DNA of 64,000 nucleotides from Cristatella mucedo. Its lineage: Eukaryota; Bryozoa; Phylactolaemata; Cristatellidae. A program made the position numbers and the translations under genes. Shown here one piece after another: positions 35,216 through 45,707 of this stretch. The stretch is from the NCBI GenBank assembly GCA_009760855.2, contig WPIO01000040.1:3482501-3546500 (forward strand), read 5' to 3'. The stretch's first letter is position 1. Each line of letters opens with the position of its first letter. The notes below the pieces were generated by a model. It saw nothing but the letters and a program-made list of their open reading frames with translations, did no database searches and was not told the origin of the DNA.

Positions 35216-35300
35216 GGATTGACGAATCCTGCAGATACGTGATTAACAACCTTATTGTTAATAAATCTGTGAGTTATATGGAGTTTCTGATTAAAATAGT

Positions 35301-37651
35301 GTTGAAAATGTCGGTTTGCGAACGAGCAGACCTGTGCGTGAGTAATGGATTTTTGTCGTAATGGGTAAAAATCCATTCGTCAGCACGCGCGCCGCCGTAG
35401 AAAGACGTTTCCGGTCTGCTGTCAAAATTTTTAGCAATACTTGCGTGATGGCGGTGGCGAACTGCTGCAGCTGCTGCTGCCGCTGTTACAGTTTCCGCTG
35501 CTGCTGCCACCGATGCTGCTGCTGCTGCTGCCGCTGCTGCTGCTGCTGACGCCGATGCTGTTGCTACCACCACACCTTCAGCCGTTTCATCTGCGGTAAA
35601 TACTCGAGCCGGCAGCATGTTCGTCCGCGGCCTTTTACGGGCGCTTCCATCCGGAAGCTAGCTATTTCCATTCATAGAATTTTTGCTGCGAGTGAGTTGG
35701 CTCATCAAATCGGCCGTGAGCTCGCCCTATTCATGCGCTCGCTCGACCGGAGCTGGCGTTGCCTTCGGACGAGTTTCTTGGCGGTCACCGGTGAGCCGCA
35801 GAGGGTGCGGTCACGTGGCCAGAGCGGCGGCTAACGCATCCCAAAGCGATGTTACGTTTCGCTCTAGCTTTAAACTAGCTCTTACAGCAATTGCACACAC
35901 ACACACTCACACGCAGACACACAAGCACATGCAAGTAAGAAGAGATTTGAGATCGACATAGGGAGAATACATTTACTTATATGATGTATAATAACCGTGA
36001 AGGAAGGTTCGCATTCTAAGACTTCACCATTCGGCCTCAATCTCGCTCCTCGAGCTTATAAAAGAAAGAACACCATGGCTAATTTTGTCTGCAATTTGAA
36101 GAGATTTGAGGAGGCCCCAAAATCTCGATAGCGGTCTGCAATCCATTTGGTTCAAGTTGAAATCTTCATCTCGATCGCCATTGCTTGCTTTAGCGGCGGC
36201 ACGAAGTTGTTAAGAAAGCCTGCTCCGCCATCTGTAGCGGCCCAGGCTGGACACGATCCGCACCGCTAATTCCTCACAACAAAATTATCCGTAATGAGAC
36301 TTTAGCCCACGGTGACGGTAGAGGCTTTGTATTTAATTTCCAACAGCGAACGGTGCAGGAAGCATTCTTTTTGCGCCCATCACTACCGCTGGTGTATTAG
36401 AGAGCTGTTCGCCTCAGGGTTTCGGCCAGGCGATAGGGTGCAAGGCACAGCAGCATCCGGGTAACGAGTTAGAGTCGCGTTGCGAGCGAGCGGTAAAGTC
36501 TTTTTTATTTGCCGCTGCATGAGCGCAATGACCACTAGTGGCTGTAGCGGTGCTGCGTAAATATAGCTGCTTAATTAGATCATCTTTTTTCACTTAAGTG
36601 TGTTTAATTTGTGTATTTCCTAAACAGTAGAGGCAAGTTAAGCACCCGCCGACGAGCGCCCGCCGAAAAAAGCGCCCGCCGACGAGCAACATAGCCAGCT
36701 TATTTCACTACGCACGGATCAGGGGGAGGGCTACTCTCAGCGCCTGCCTCTTCCACCGCAGTGCTCGCCGACTCCCTCGTCAAAAAAATCGGTAATCGCA
36801 CATTCCAACTGCATGCCACATCGAGTGTCACAGCCCACTCGAGCAACGATCAGCGGATGTGCTGTCAAATGAAACCACACAACCCCGGCTAGAGCACTCA
36901 CTTTGACCTTTCGTTTCATGTGGAACAGGCCAGAGTTGATCTCGCCCAGATTGTACCCGGGGCTCAAACGAGCAAGGCCACTATATACCAGAGGTGCAAA
37001 ATAGGCTAGTCAAAACTTTATCCCTAACCCGTGAAGTAGGAATTTGTGTAACTGTAGCAAACTTGCTTGGTTGTTGTTGATTGCTTAAGGGGCACTCATA
37101 CAAGCAGAGACTATTCGAAACAAAATTGTATACAATACCCTACGAAGAACTCGTGCAGATATCTAAAAAGCGTATTAAAGAAAGTGAGATTTTCATTTTG
37201 AACCGTTAAAGCAGTTTTCAGAAGCAGTTAAGTTGGTGGTCTGCTTTCCGGCTGTTTCTGGCGCCGAGCAGACGGGACACTGCGGCTGGCACTCCTACAC
37301 ATAAATGATTACAATTACGTTCTCTGTGTATTGGCTGCCAAGGCCTGAAGTGAAAACAAGTCGGACGAGTAGTCGAAAAAAGGAAATGAGTGGCAGATAG
37401 AGAAAGGAGCGAAGAGGACCGGAAGCGGAAGCAAGCAGGTGCCCATAGCTGCATCGCTACAATCTGTAGCGCCTGCACGACGAGGAAGTCGAAGGAAATT
37501 CCACGGTCTAGGTCCTAATGAGCAAAAGGAATGATTGCCTACCAGACGATCACAAATTCCTCAGTCTAGGTCCAAATGTGCAAAAGAAACGATCGGCTGC
37601 CGAACGACCGGGGGAACGAACGAAACTGGACTGGAAATTGTGCTCCGCCTG
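35301..37651. other. Spacer between the two Polinton copies, no gene recognised
   Basis: It holds an imperfect (GCT)n at about 35463-35550, a short (CA)n near 35894-35930, two GCGCCCGCCGA-type repeats near 36650-36685 and an imperfect 60-bp duplication around GTCTAGGTCC (about 37506-37600) just before the left terminal repeat. Frames are short and lack family features. Confidence 0.45.
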
Positions 37652-37949
37652 CCAAAGGTAGGTAAGCAAGAGACATGCATAAATAGGATCTGCCTGCAAT
37701 AATCCATGGAGGAGTGTATATTAACTAAAACATGGTCAGAGTGTCCTTACGTTCCTTGCAAGGAACATGATTCGAGTGCTCCTAGTAGTATGTGATTTTT
37801 CCATTTCGCACCCTGACCCTCACTCGAGCACACTCCAAAATTCGACCTCGCTGGCGCTCGGTCTCCTTTTGAAGTGGCCCTCCTGAGTGTCACTGTGTCC
37901 GAAAAAGAAAAATCAAATCCTACTCCAACAGGCGCTGCTTCTGCGCAAT
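37652..37949 (+). repeat. Left inverted terminal repeat
   Basis: It pairs with 60136-60432 reversed. The outer end is CCAAAGGTAGGTAAGC (right copy CCAAAGGTAAGTAAGC) and the inner end is near GCGCAAT. Only a handful of mismatches occur, so the two ends are nearly identical. It contains an internal palindrome, GTTCCTTGCAAGGAAC. Confidence 0.95.
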
Positions 37950-40900
37950 CTAATGCATTTGCAAAGTTTACAGTTTTTATTCCACAAATTGGAGGCTCGT
38001 ATTGTAAATTACCAATCAAGTTAAGAAATAAGAGATGTGTTATAAATATAAAAAATACAGATGACAACTTTTGTGCATTGTGGTGTATTCTGAGAGCATT
38101 ACATCCTAGAGAGAATCATCCAGAAACAACTCATGATTTAAGACAAATAATGCTTGAGAAATATTCAGATATACTACCTCTAATAAAACATTTGTTCTTT
38201 CCTATAGATGATAAAGATCCAAGAAATCAGTTTATGGTCAATGGCAACATAGCAATTAGAGCAAAAGATATTCCAAAACTTGCAAAATTATTTAATGTTT
38301 CAATAAATGTTTACGAGTATAACAACTCAGTTTATCCATTAATTTTTTGTTCAGAGGAAGGTGAAAAACATATAGATTTGCTTCTTTATTCTTATAGAGG
38401 AAGATCTCACTATGTACTAGTAACAAATTGTAATGCACTTTGTAGAACAGATAAAGATAGTGGTAGAACAAGATTGTTTTGTAAAAGATGTCTCTCAAGA
38501 TTTCATGAACAAGAAAAGTTGGATAAACATGTTGCAGAATGTAATTCAGAGAATTGTGGGACTTCAAGAATAAAAATGCCAGTAGCTAATAAAAGAAAAG
38601 ATGGAACAGGAGATTTAGTTATGTTTAGAGATTTTGACAAAATGATTGAATCGCCATTAACAGCATATGTAGATTTTGAATGTTTACTAGGAACAATTGA
38701 TAAACCAGAAGAATCAGTAAAAGTATCTGTAAATAAACACAAACCATGCTCTGCTGGATATGTAATTGTAAATCATGAAGGAAAGATTGTAACAGAATAT
38801 AAGCAAACTTTTGGTGCTGACTGTGTTAAGGAATTCATTTTGTCTTTAAAGAAAGATTGTGAAATACAGATAGAGAATCTAAAAGTAGTACTTCAAAATA
38901 ATAAAATTTTTGATCGAGAAAATATGACAGAAGAAAAAAAAGAAAATTACAAAAATACATGTTTGTTGGATTTGTGAAAAATGTTTAACTGAAGATCAAA
39001 AAGTCCTTGATCACTGCCATCTTACTGGAAAATATAGAGGTGCGGCACATGATGTATGCAACAAGAAACTAAGAATTTGCCCACAAAACTTTAAACTTCC
39101 TGTTTATATTCATAATCTAAGAGGATACGACTCACATCTAATTGTTAGTGCTCTTAATTGCGATAAGGATAAGAAACAAGTAATTGCAAATAACAAAGAG
39201 AAGTTTGTAACAATAAGTTTTGGAAATCTTTGTTTTTGAGATTCATATCAATTATTACAAAATCCACTTCATAAATTGGTAAAAAATTTGTCTAAAGCAA
39301 ATGATAAATTCGATATAATGAGACAACACTTTAAAGAAATTGATGATGCAAAGATGTCACTACTAACGAAAAAGGTATTTATCCATATGAGTACATGAAT
39401 TCTTTTGCTAGATTTGATGAGACAAGTTTACCACCAATTGAGAAGTTTTATTCAAGTATTAGTGGGCATATTTCAGAAGAAGATTATTTTCACGCAAAGA
39501 AAGTTTGGAATGCTTTTGAAATAAAAACATCAAGAGAATACCACGACTTATATTTAGCTATTGATGTTTTAGCACTAGCAGATGTTTTTGAGAGATTTCG
39601 TGATCTAATAATTACACATTATCAGATAGATCCTGCAAAGTTTATGGCAACTCCACAATTAACTTAGACAGCAGGACTAAAATATACAGGAGTTGTTCTT
39701 GAATTGCTAACTGATCCAGATATGTATCTATTCTTTGAAAAAGGAATTCGTGGAGGAATGACACAAGTATCAAAACGTAAAGCCAAAGCAAATAATAGTA
39801 GATGTAGCAATTTCAATCCAGATAAGTTGAAGTCATGCTTCTTATATTTTGATGCTACAAATCTTTATGGCTGGGCTATGAAACAATCTCTACCATTTGG
39901 AGGTTTTAATTTCTTATCAAATCAAAAAGTAAAATCATGGAATGAAAATAAAAATGATATAGTTGAAAAATTTAGACCTTCATCAAATAAAGGTTATGTT
40001 CTTGAAGTTGATATACACTGTCCAAAAGATAAACATGATTTATTTTCTGATTATCCTTTACTTCCTGAAAACATGCAAATAAAGAAGAATAAACACTCAG
40101 ATTATCAAAACTCTTTTAATAGAGGAAACGATCCAGTTGAAAAGCTGATATTGGATTGGAACCAAAACAAAAGTATGTTATTCATTATCTTAATCTTAAG
40201 AATTCATTGCATTAAGATATGAGTTAACACATATTCACAGAGTATTAGAGTTTTATCAGTCCAATTCGCTAGAGTTGTACATTGATAACAACACAAAACT
40301 TAGAGGTAAAGCAGCAAATGATTTTGAAGAAGATTTCTTCAAGTTATTAAATAATTCATTATTTGGTAAGACAATGGAAAATGTTAGAGATAGAAAGAAT
40401 GTTGAGTTACTTAATGAAAATGTAGATGAAGAGTTGGCTAAGATGAATAAAATCTATAGAATTCCAAGATTTTTAGACAGAAAGATATTAACTAATAACA
40501 TTATCTGCATAGAAAGTAGTAAGGAATCTATAACTTTAAGCAAACCTATTTATGTTGGATTTTGCATACTTGATTTATCTAATATATTGATGCAGAAATT
40601 CTATTATCTAACAATGAAAAAAGATAGGGATCAAAAATAAACTTGATGTATACTGATACTGATTTACTCGTCATGGAGATATTTACTGAGGATGTTTATA
40701 AAGACTTTATCGATTACCCAGAATCATTAGATCTAAATACTTTTCCGGATGACTATCCTTTTTGGAATGATGATAAAGCAAAAAGTATTATAAAAGGAAA
40801 TAGTAAAGTTGTTGGCAAATTTAAAGATGAGATAACTAATAAGGTAAAAGCAGCAATATTAGATGAATGTGTTTTTCTAAGACCAAAACTTTACTCTTAT

Positions 40901-41335
40901 ACTATTTACACTGATAAAGAAGTATTTAATGATAAAGGAAAATCATTAGGAATAGTCAAAAAAATTGCGAGATGAATGAAATGCTTGATAAGGAGAAAGA
41001 ACAAATAGGACAATCTAAAAAAGGCGTTAACAAAAATGTTGTTGATAAACACTTGAAACATGAAGACTTTAAAAAACTGCTTAGATAAAAAGGTAGAAAA
41101 GAAATGTGAGCAATCATTGATTAGAAGTGAAAAGCATGTTATGTATGCGATTAAACAAAACAAAGTAGCACTATCCGCCTTTGATTCAAAACGATACTGG
41201 TTAGACTGTGGAATCTGCAGTTATGCTTATGGTCACTATAGAATCGCTGATGCATTGAGTAACAATCTAAATCCAGGACGATGTAATACTTGCAATATTG
41301 GTGCTATTAATATAGATGCCAAAACGAAAGAGTGA
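37874..41335 (+). pseudogene. Protein-primed DNA polymerase B, broken
   Basis: It would copy the element from a terminal-protein primer. Order seen: an N-terminal domain with FCALWCILRALHP and a CxxC...H...C finger (FCKRCLSRFHEQEKL), exonuclease motif I YVDFEC (38665), CHLTGKYRGAAHDVCN and HNLRGYDSHLI (39111), GIRGGMTQ (39750), motif A FDATNLYGWAMKQSLP (39847), motif B NNSLFGKTMENVRDR (40350), motif C MYTDTDLL (40646), and a tail with NKVALSAFDSKRYWLD and YGHY. Motif C has Leu where Ser is usual. The break list includes a frameshift near 38950, TGA 39238, a frameshift near 39375, TAG 39665 at an expected Trp, and further shifts near 40175, 40640 and 41050. No ATG begins the frame; it opens inside the left terminal repeat, so the native start is uncertain. 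The order of motifs leaves no doubt about the family. Confidence 0.95.
41311..41318 (+). promoter_or_regulatory. TATAG-ATG start motif
   Basis: TATAGATG, with the ATG at 41316, begins a small gene inside the 3' end of the polymerase gene. It belongs to the recurrent Polinton start motif. Confidence 0.5.
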
Positions 41336-41483
41336 AAATATTATTGAACCTGACGCAAAAGTAAAAGTCGAACATGATATTCGAGAAACAACAAAAGAGT
41401 TATATGAATTACAAATAGAAATGGAGTATGACAGAGCAGAAGAAGAGTTAATTTTTGAAATGGCAGGAAAAAATTTACATTAA
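41316..41483 (+). CDS. Small charged protein, 55 residues
   Basis: A short frame starting MPKRKSENIIEPDAK and ending AGKNLH overlaps the polymerase end by about 20 bp. It is Glu/Lys-rich and probably helical. I recognise no family. The start-proximal TATAG motif and the intact frame support it as a gene. The next gene begins 24 bp later. Confidence 0.5.
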   Translation: MPKRKSENIIEPDAKVKVEHDIRETTKELYELQIEMEYDRAEEELIFEMAGKNLH

Positions 41484-41500
41484 AAAATAAAATTCATTAT

Positions 41501-41510
41501 TATAGAAATG
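41501..41510 (+). promoter_or_regulatory. TATAGAAATG start motif
   Basis: TATAGAAATG is the cleanest form of the recurrent motif, with the ATG (41508) only three bases after TATAG. If transcription starts at the motif, the mRNA leader would be almost absent. Confidence 0.55.
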
Positions 41511-41711
41511 GAAAAAGTTGAAATTGAAAACGAAAAAGTTGAACAAGTTGAGGAAACTGAATACGAGTCTGATGACCCAGATTACGAACCAGAAGATGAG
41601 TCTGAAGAATACAGCAGTGATGAAGATGAATACGATTCTGATGAAGGTTATGAACAAGCATTCTGTTTTGAGGAAGAAGTAAATTATGTTAATGAAGAAG
41701 ATGAACTATAA
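41508..41711 (+). CDS. Very acidic small protein, 67 residues
   Basis: More than a third of the residues are Glu or Asp (YESDDPDYEPEDESEEY and similar). I recognise no family. Acidic small proteins in DNA viruses often bind basic proteins or mimic DNA, but that is only a possibility here. The frame is intact and starts on a TATAGAAATG motif. The next gene starts 20 bp downstream. Confidence 0.6.
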   Translation: MEKVEIENEKVEQVEETEYESDDPDYEPEDESEEYSSDEDEYDSDEGYEQAFCFEEEVNYVNEEDEL

Positions 41712-41731
41712 AAAATTTATATTGATATAGA

Positions 41732-42007
41732 ATGGATGTTTCAAGAATTTTGAGCTGTGAACAGTCAAGAGATATGGCTCTTAAAATTTGTCTACAAAAA
41801 CTAAAGAAAGTAGATCAAAGAATTGTCAAGCATTCACCTGATAAACTTATTCAAGATTTAGATAGTTCGTATATTAGTGTTCTAGTTGAGATTTGCGATA
41901 CTTGCGATAAACTAATGGAATGTAGAAGTAAAATAAATGAAATGTTAGTAGAAGCAGAAAAGAAATCAAAAACTCCAAAAACTAAACAAGGTGTTCAGAT
42001 CAATTAG
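41732..42007 (+). CDS. Unknown helical protein, 91 residues
   Basis: The frame is intact and starts on ATATAGAATG. The sequence is mostly helical, with a CDTCDKLMECR cluster near residue 60 and a Lys/Thr-rich end (KTPKTKQGVQ). I recognise no family. It sits in a run of same-strand small genes after the polymerase, with tight spacing. Confidence 0.6.
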   Translation: MDVSRILSCEQSRDMALKICLQKLKKVDQRIVKHSPDKLIQDLDSSYISVLVEICDTCDKLMECRSKINEMLVEAEKKSKTPKTKQGVQIN

Positions 42008-42039
42008 TTTTATATATTTTTTTATAATAGTATAGGAAA

Positions 42040-42585
42040 ATATCGGCAGCAAATGAAGTATCTGATTCCAATCTTGCCACATCTGCAGCTTTGCTGAAAG
42101 CATATGTTGATTACCTTGTAAAATCTAGAATGACTGCTTATGATCAACAGACACTCGACTCAGATATCTCAATTATGACAGATACATCTGTTAAAAAGTT
42201 TTATATTGATGATGATGAGTGTGACATTGAAGCGCAAAAGGTAATCGATTCTGGAATGGCAAGTATAACAACCGACCTTGAAGCAACAGTCAGATCGAAA
42301 GTTGATACTCTTCTTGATACACCTGGAGAAATCTCTAGTTATACTACATGGATTGCTAGTCAGCTACCAACACTTTCAATAGTTATATCAGGCGTTGCAG
42401 GAATTAAACCAGATATCTCTGGAATTGTTAAGGATGAATTCTATGCAATTCTACCTGATATATCTGATGGAACTAGTGCTAGACAAAAGGCAACACTTGC
42501 TGCTCTAGTCACCCCAGTTGCTCCAGAAGTTGTTGCAGATCCGAATGTCCCAGTTTCTGATACAATTCCTACAACAACTTTATAA
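42040..42585 (+). CDS. Unknown protein, about 181 residues, start codon apparently lost
   Basis: The frame is open from an ATA at 42040, just after TATAGGAA where the start motif places an ATG; the inferred native start therefore reads ATA. The next ATG in frame lies well inside. The protein has an N-terminal helical part (LLKAYVDYLVKSRM), an acidic IDDDECDIE, a middle TTWIASQLPTLSIVISGVAG stretch that is mildly hydrophobic, and a Val/Pro/Thr-rich C-terminus. No family is recognised. A non-ATG start is the alternative explanation. Confidence 0.55.
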   Translation: MSAANEVSDSNLATSAALLKAYVDYLVKSRMTAYDQQTLDSDISIMTDTSVKKFYIDDDECDIEAQKVIDSGMASITTDLEATVRSKVDTLLDTPGEISSYTTWIASQLPTLSIVISGVAGIKPDISGIVKDEFYAILPDISDGTSARQKATLAALVTPVAPEVVADPNVPVSDTIPTTTL

Positions 42586-42604
42586 TTATTTTATTTATAT
42601 AGAA

Positions 42605-42970
42605 ATGAATGTAGAAACTAGAAGTAAAGATTTTCTTACAGTTGCACAAGGACAACAGACTATAAAAATTTGCTCATATCCAATGGGAAGAATTAAAGAT
42701 ATTAGAAGTACACTATTAGAAGCATTAAAATTAGTTTTAGAATATAAAGCTTTAAGAGTATATCATTCAGAAAAAGAAATGGCATATATATTTACAAAAG
42801 TTAGAGATGGATCAATCTTTTCAGAGTTTCTTAAAGATTTGAAAATAGATAAAATAAATAGTCTTAAATCAGAAGCGTGCTCTAAAAAAATAGAATTAAC
42901 AAAACAACAAACAGGAAAAGAATGTAGTTTACCAACAGAGTTTATTAAAGAAAGTTTAGAATGGAGGTAG
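42605..42970 (+). CDS. Unknown basic protein, 121 residues
   Basis: The ATG at 42605 follows TATATAGAA. The frame is intact to TAG 42968-42970. It is Lys-rich, with a likely alpha/beta mix (TVAQGQQTIKICSYPMGRIK, then a long helix). No family is recognised. It ends 2 bp before the end of the opposing gene, a tight convergent pair. Confidence 0.6.
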   Translation: MNVETRSKDFLTVAQGQQTIKICSYPMGRIKDIRSTLLEALKLVLEYKALRVYHSEKEMAYIFTKVRDGSIFSEFLKDLKIDKINSLKSEACSKKIELTKQQTGKECSLPTEFIKESLEWR

Positions 42971-42972
42971 TC

Positions 42973-43565
42973 CTACACATCTGTAATATCAATTGAATTC
43001 AGAGATGAGTGTATTATACCACCAACTAAATCAATTTCAATAACATCTAAATTATTTGGAGTTACAAGATTATTAATATAACTTAAAACAGGAAACTCAA
43101 CAGCAATAAATATACTAAAACTTCAATTACTGTTATTATAAAATGTTATATAATCACTTATTAATATGTAGTCACCTTCAATGCCGTTTTATTTAATATT
43201 AAGAAAATTAGAAATTAAGAAATTTGGAGAGTAAAGTTTTTGACAATAATTTCTAACTATAAAATTTTTATTAAAACCATATATAAATAATTCCATTTTA
43301 ACATTTGAATCATTTACTCTAGTTAAATTAATTCTTTTAATATAATTGAGCTATCAGTTTGTTCTTTATGAAAAATAGTTTAGGTTAATCCATCAGAAAT
43401 TGTAAACATTTGAGTAACATCTGCATTATAAATATCATTTATTTTTATTTTTAGTTTTAAATAATTTAGTTTTTTTCTTGCTGGAATATCGGATAATCTA
43501 GCTAAAGATGAATTATTACCACTAGAAAGATTATATATACTATCAATATTCAATATTCCGAACAT
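42973..43565 (-). pseudogene. Unknown protein, about 195 codons, decayed
   Basis: It starts MFGILNIDSIYNLSSGNN at 43565, 6-8 bases after a TATATA sequence on the minus strand. After 61 codons a TAA interrupts. Coding sequence continues in other frames (IYGFNKNFIVRNYCQKLYS, then FIAVEFPVLSYINNL and VIEIDLVGGIIHSSLNS) to 42973, with at least two more stops. The strand-rich, Asn/Ile-rich sequence suggests a virion or attachment component next to the fibre genes, but this is inference. Confidence 0.6.
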
Positions 43566-43568
43566 TTT

Positions 43569-43940
43569 TTATATAGGCGTTTTTTTTAGATAATACATTT
43601 CAATAGAAAGTCCTATGAAACAGTTAATAGGCATATGAGTTCTAACTGCATCTGCATTTAAGGTTCCAGTAATAGTATCTAGAACTCCTGCTTTTTGATC
43701 AGTGTATTCTTTTGTTGCAATATCATTTCCATTAATTGGATTTGCTATACTGACATATTTTTTTGAGTTTGCAGATATGTTTCCTCTTATAACCTGATCT
43801 GAATCTTGTCTTACATAGTTGTCATTAGCAAACAATTTTCCAACAACTTCCAATGGATCTATATTATTTCCAATATTTAATATTCTATTTTCACTCATAT
43901 TCAGTGTTCCAGTCATCTGTAAATCTTTTCTGTTAAGCAT
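43569..43940 (-). CDS. Short fibre-like protein, 123 residues
   Basis: Repeats such as LQMTGTLNMSENRILNIGN and SIANPINGNDIATKEYTDQ match the tail-fibre-like repeat (GxLxMxxNxIxNLxxPxxxxDAxxKxYVD) seen in the neighbouring genes. Its ATG overlaps the stop of the upstream gene as TAATG, which suggests coupled expression. It is shorter than its neighbours and may be a cut-down paralogue or the broken end of the upstream gene. Confidence 0.65.
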   Translation of the reverse strand: MLNRKDLQMTGTLNMSENRILNIGNNIDPLEVVGKLFANDNYVRQDSDQVIRGNISANSKKYVSIANPINGNDIATKEYTDQKAGVLDTITGTLNADAVRTHMPINCFIGLSIEMYYLKKTPI

Positions 43941-44827
43941 TATAATACTGCTATATAAATAGTAATATATATCTTCTTATCTATAAGAGTTGAACCACAT
44001 ATAAAAGTAGAACTGACAGCTATTTTTTTATTCGAATCTAAAATATAACCACCATGCAACTGATCATTCTGTGTTGTTAGTGTTGATGGTATAGGCATAA
44101 GCACTTTTGTTTTATTGCCCATTATATCATCACTGTAAGTATATTCTACTGCAAGAATAAATATACCAGCAGGAACTGTAATATTGCTAATATTAGTAAT
44201 CCATCTACCATTAAATGTTTTTCCATATATTTGTGTAGTTAGTGATCCATCCATAATTCCTTTAAATTTTACAGTTGCGACATTCCCATTTACTCTTTGA
44301 AAGTACCCAAGATTTACGCCATCATTAGGATTTATAGGATCATTTTTTACTGCAATTGGAAAGTTTCCCATATCTAAAGGTCCATTAATAGTTCCACCTT
44401 TTAAGTTAACAAAATTATCATCGGCATATTTCTTATTGACGACATCATATGGAGTTGTAGAAGCATTGTCAGTATTAACAGCTAAACTAGCAATAGTTAG
44501 CACACCATTAATTCTTCCACCGGTTTTTGGTATTTTTGTATCAGCATAATTTTTTGTAGCTGCATCACTTGGATTAACAGGATTTGCAAGATCTATCAGT
44601 CTATGATTATTCATATCAATATCACCATCAGCAGTTGTTCCTCTAGATACTTTTGTAACAAAGTTTGTATCGATATACTTTCTGTTTACAGCATCTGTAG
44701 AATCAACAGGATCTCCAAGATTTTTTATTAGGTTTTGATTCATATTTAAAGTTCCATTCATAATATCTCCTGTTTTACGAATATAATTTTTTTGGTTAGA
44801 TCCTTTTCTACGATAACCGAGCGACAT
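43940..44827 (-). CDS. Fibre-like protein, 295 residues
   Basis: The start at 44827 lies on a CTATAGAATG motif. After a basic N-terminus (MSLGYRRKGSNQKNY) come four or five repeats of the phage-tail-fibre type, for example TLNMNQNLIKNLGDPVDST, DMNNHRLIDLANPVNPSDAA and NYADTKIP. A different, strand-rich C-terminal domain follows (after FKGIMDG) and could be the receptor-binding head. These repeats form trimeric beta-structured shafts in phage fibres. The frame is intact, unlike most neighbours. It is likely a virion attachment fibre. Confidence 0.75.
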   Translation of the reverse strand: MSLGYRRKGSNQKNYIRKTGDIMNGTLNMNQNLIKNLGDPVDSTDAVNRKYIDTNFVTKVSRGTTADGDIDMNNHRLIDLANPVNPSDAATKNYADTKIPKTGGRINGVLTIASLAVNTDNASTTPYDVVNKKYADDNFVNLKGGTINGPLDMGNFPIAVKNDPINPNDGVNLGYFQRVNGNVATVKFKGIMDGSLTTQIYGKTFNGRWITNISNITVPAGIFILAVEYTYSDDIMGNKTKVLMPIPSTLTTQNDQLHGGYILDSNKKIAVSSTFICGSTLIDKKIYITIYIAVL

Positions 44828-44839
44828 TCTATAGAATAG
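44825..44839 (-). promoter_or_regulatory. CTATAGAATG start motif (minus strand)
   Basis: Read on the minus strand this is CTATTCTATAGAATG, ending in the start codon of the fibre gene. The same block in the same orientation precedes the genes starting at 48713 and 57313. Confidence 0.6.
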
Positions 44840-44886
44840 TAATAATAAAGTCAATATATGTAACATTACTAGCAACTGTAAGATTA

Positions 44887-45694
44887 TTAATCATATAAGT
44901 GCATGATCCATCGATATTTATTACTAAAAGGAAAGTACCAGATACCCCCCCCATAAGTGTTATCACTAGTTAACTCTAAAAACACTCCAGTAGTATTAGA
45001 ACACCAGAGAATATTGGATACTGTTTGAAAGTTTGTTACTGGTCCAGCAACAAAAGTTTTATAAGGTGTTGCATAGCCGATTACACTTCCTTGCTGATTA
45101 AAAACTGCAATATCTGCAGGGGTTGTTTTCAATGTAGAACTTTCTGTTCCTGTTCCATTTAGATTAATATTAAATATGTTTAACGGAGCAATAGTTGAAG
45201 CACTTGTAAAACCAGAAAGCCTTAAATACAAAGTAGAACATTTATAAGAATCAACAGATTGTTTTGTTACAACATCTGAATTTTTCAAAGAGGTAAGTAA
45301 TTCTGTTTGATCCTAGATCAAGATTACTATTAGAGTTGCCATTGAAAGCTTGAGACATACTTTTTAGTAAACCATAGTTTATTACTTTGTAAGGCCTAGA
45401 ATCTTGATAGTCAGTTCCATCAGCAGATCTTCCAGATATACCAGTGATGTTTTTACAGTTTAACTGAGATAGCATTTTTGCATTATTCTTTGGAAGTAAG
45501 TCAGATAAATTAGAAACAGAAGCTATTTCTCCAGAAACATTAGTTGCAACAGTATTAAAGAAGTTTGAATTAAGAGCATAGTCTAATCTCATTGCATCTC
45601 CATCATTTACTGGAAAGCCAAGATTTGTAATGCCATTTCTATTAGCATCAAGATCACAAAAAATATGACCATTAATCTTACTAACATTATCCAT
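44887..45694 (-). pseudogene. Fibre-like protein with a separate head domain, frameshifted
   Basis: It starts MDNVSKINGHIFCDLDANRN at 45694. One fibre repeat (NGITNLGFPVNDGDAM) is followed by SDLLPKNNAKMLSQLNCKN, GISGRSADGTDY and another repeat (SNLDLGSNRI). A frameshift near 45290 leads into NSDVVTKQSVDSY and a strand-rich head. A G7/G8 run near 44945 may give a second shift. The relic at 34450-35215 is an older copy of this gene. Confidence 0.75.
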
Positions 45695-45707
45695 TCTTAT
45701 ATATATG
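45692..45707. promoter_or_regulatory. Divergent start-codon pair sharing one TATA-like core
   Basis: CAT at 45692-45694 (minus-strand start) and ATG at 45705-45707 (plus-strand start) are separated by the 10 bases TCTTATATAT. A single core must serve both genes, or each gene's promoter lies in the other's coding sequence. The relic copy keeps the exact spacing. Confidence 0.6.

Larger units (their letters stand above)
32137..35300. mobile_element. Second, older Polinton relic with a LINE inside
   Basis: Three gene remnants match neighbours of the 37652-60432 element in the same order but with the whole block inverted: PLA2 protein (minus), membrane protein (minus), fibre protein (plus). They correspond to about 44.95-48.18 kb of that element. 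No terminal repeats, capsid or polymerase remnants are seen, so only an internal piece survives. Relative to the better copy, a segment spanning the end of the membrane-protein gene, the 46404 gene and the HNH gene is missing; an (ATT)7 run sits at the junction. LINE copy E interrupts the membrane-protein gene. Confidence 0.8.

Noticed and set aside
42120-42585. Assigning the 42040 protein to a known capsid or cement family
   Set aside because: Only general features are visible, so a name would be a guess.
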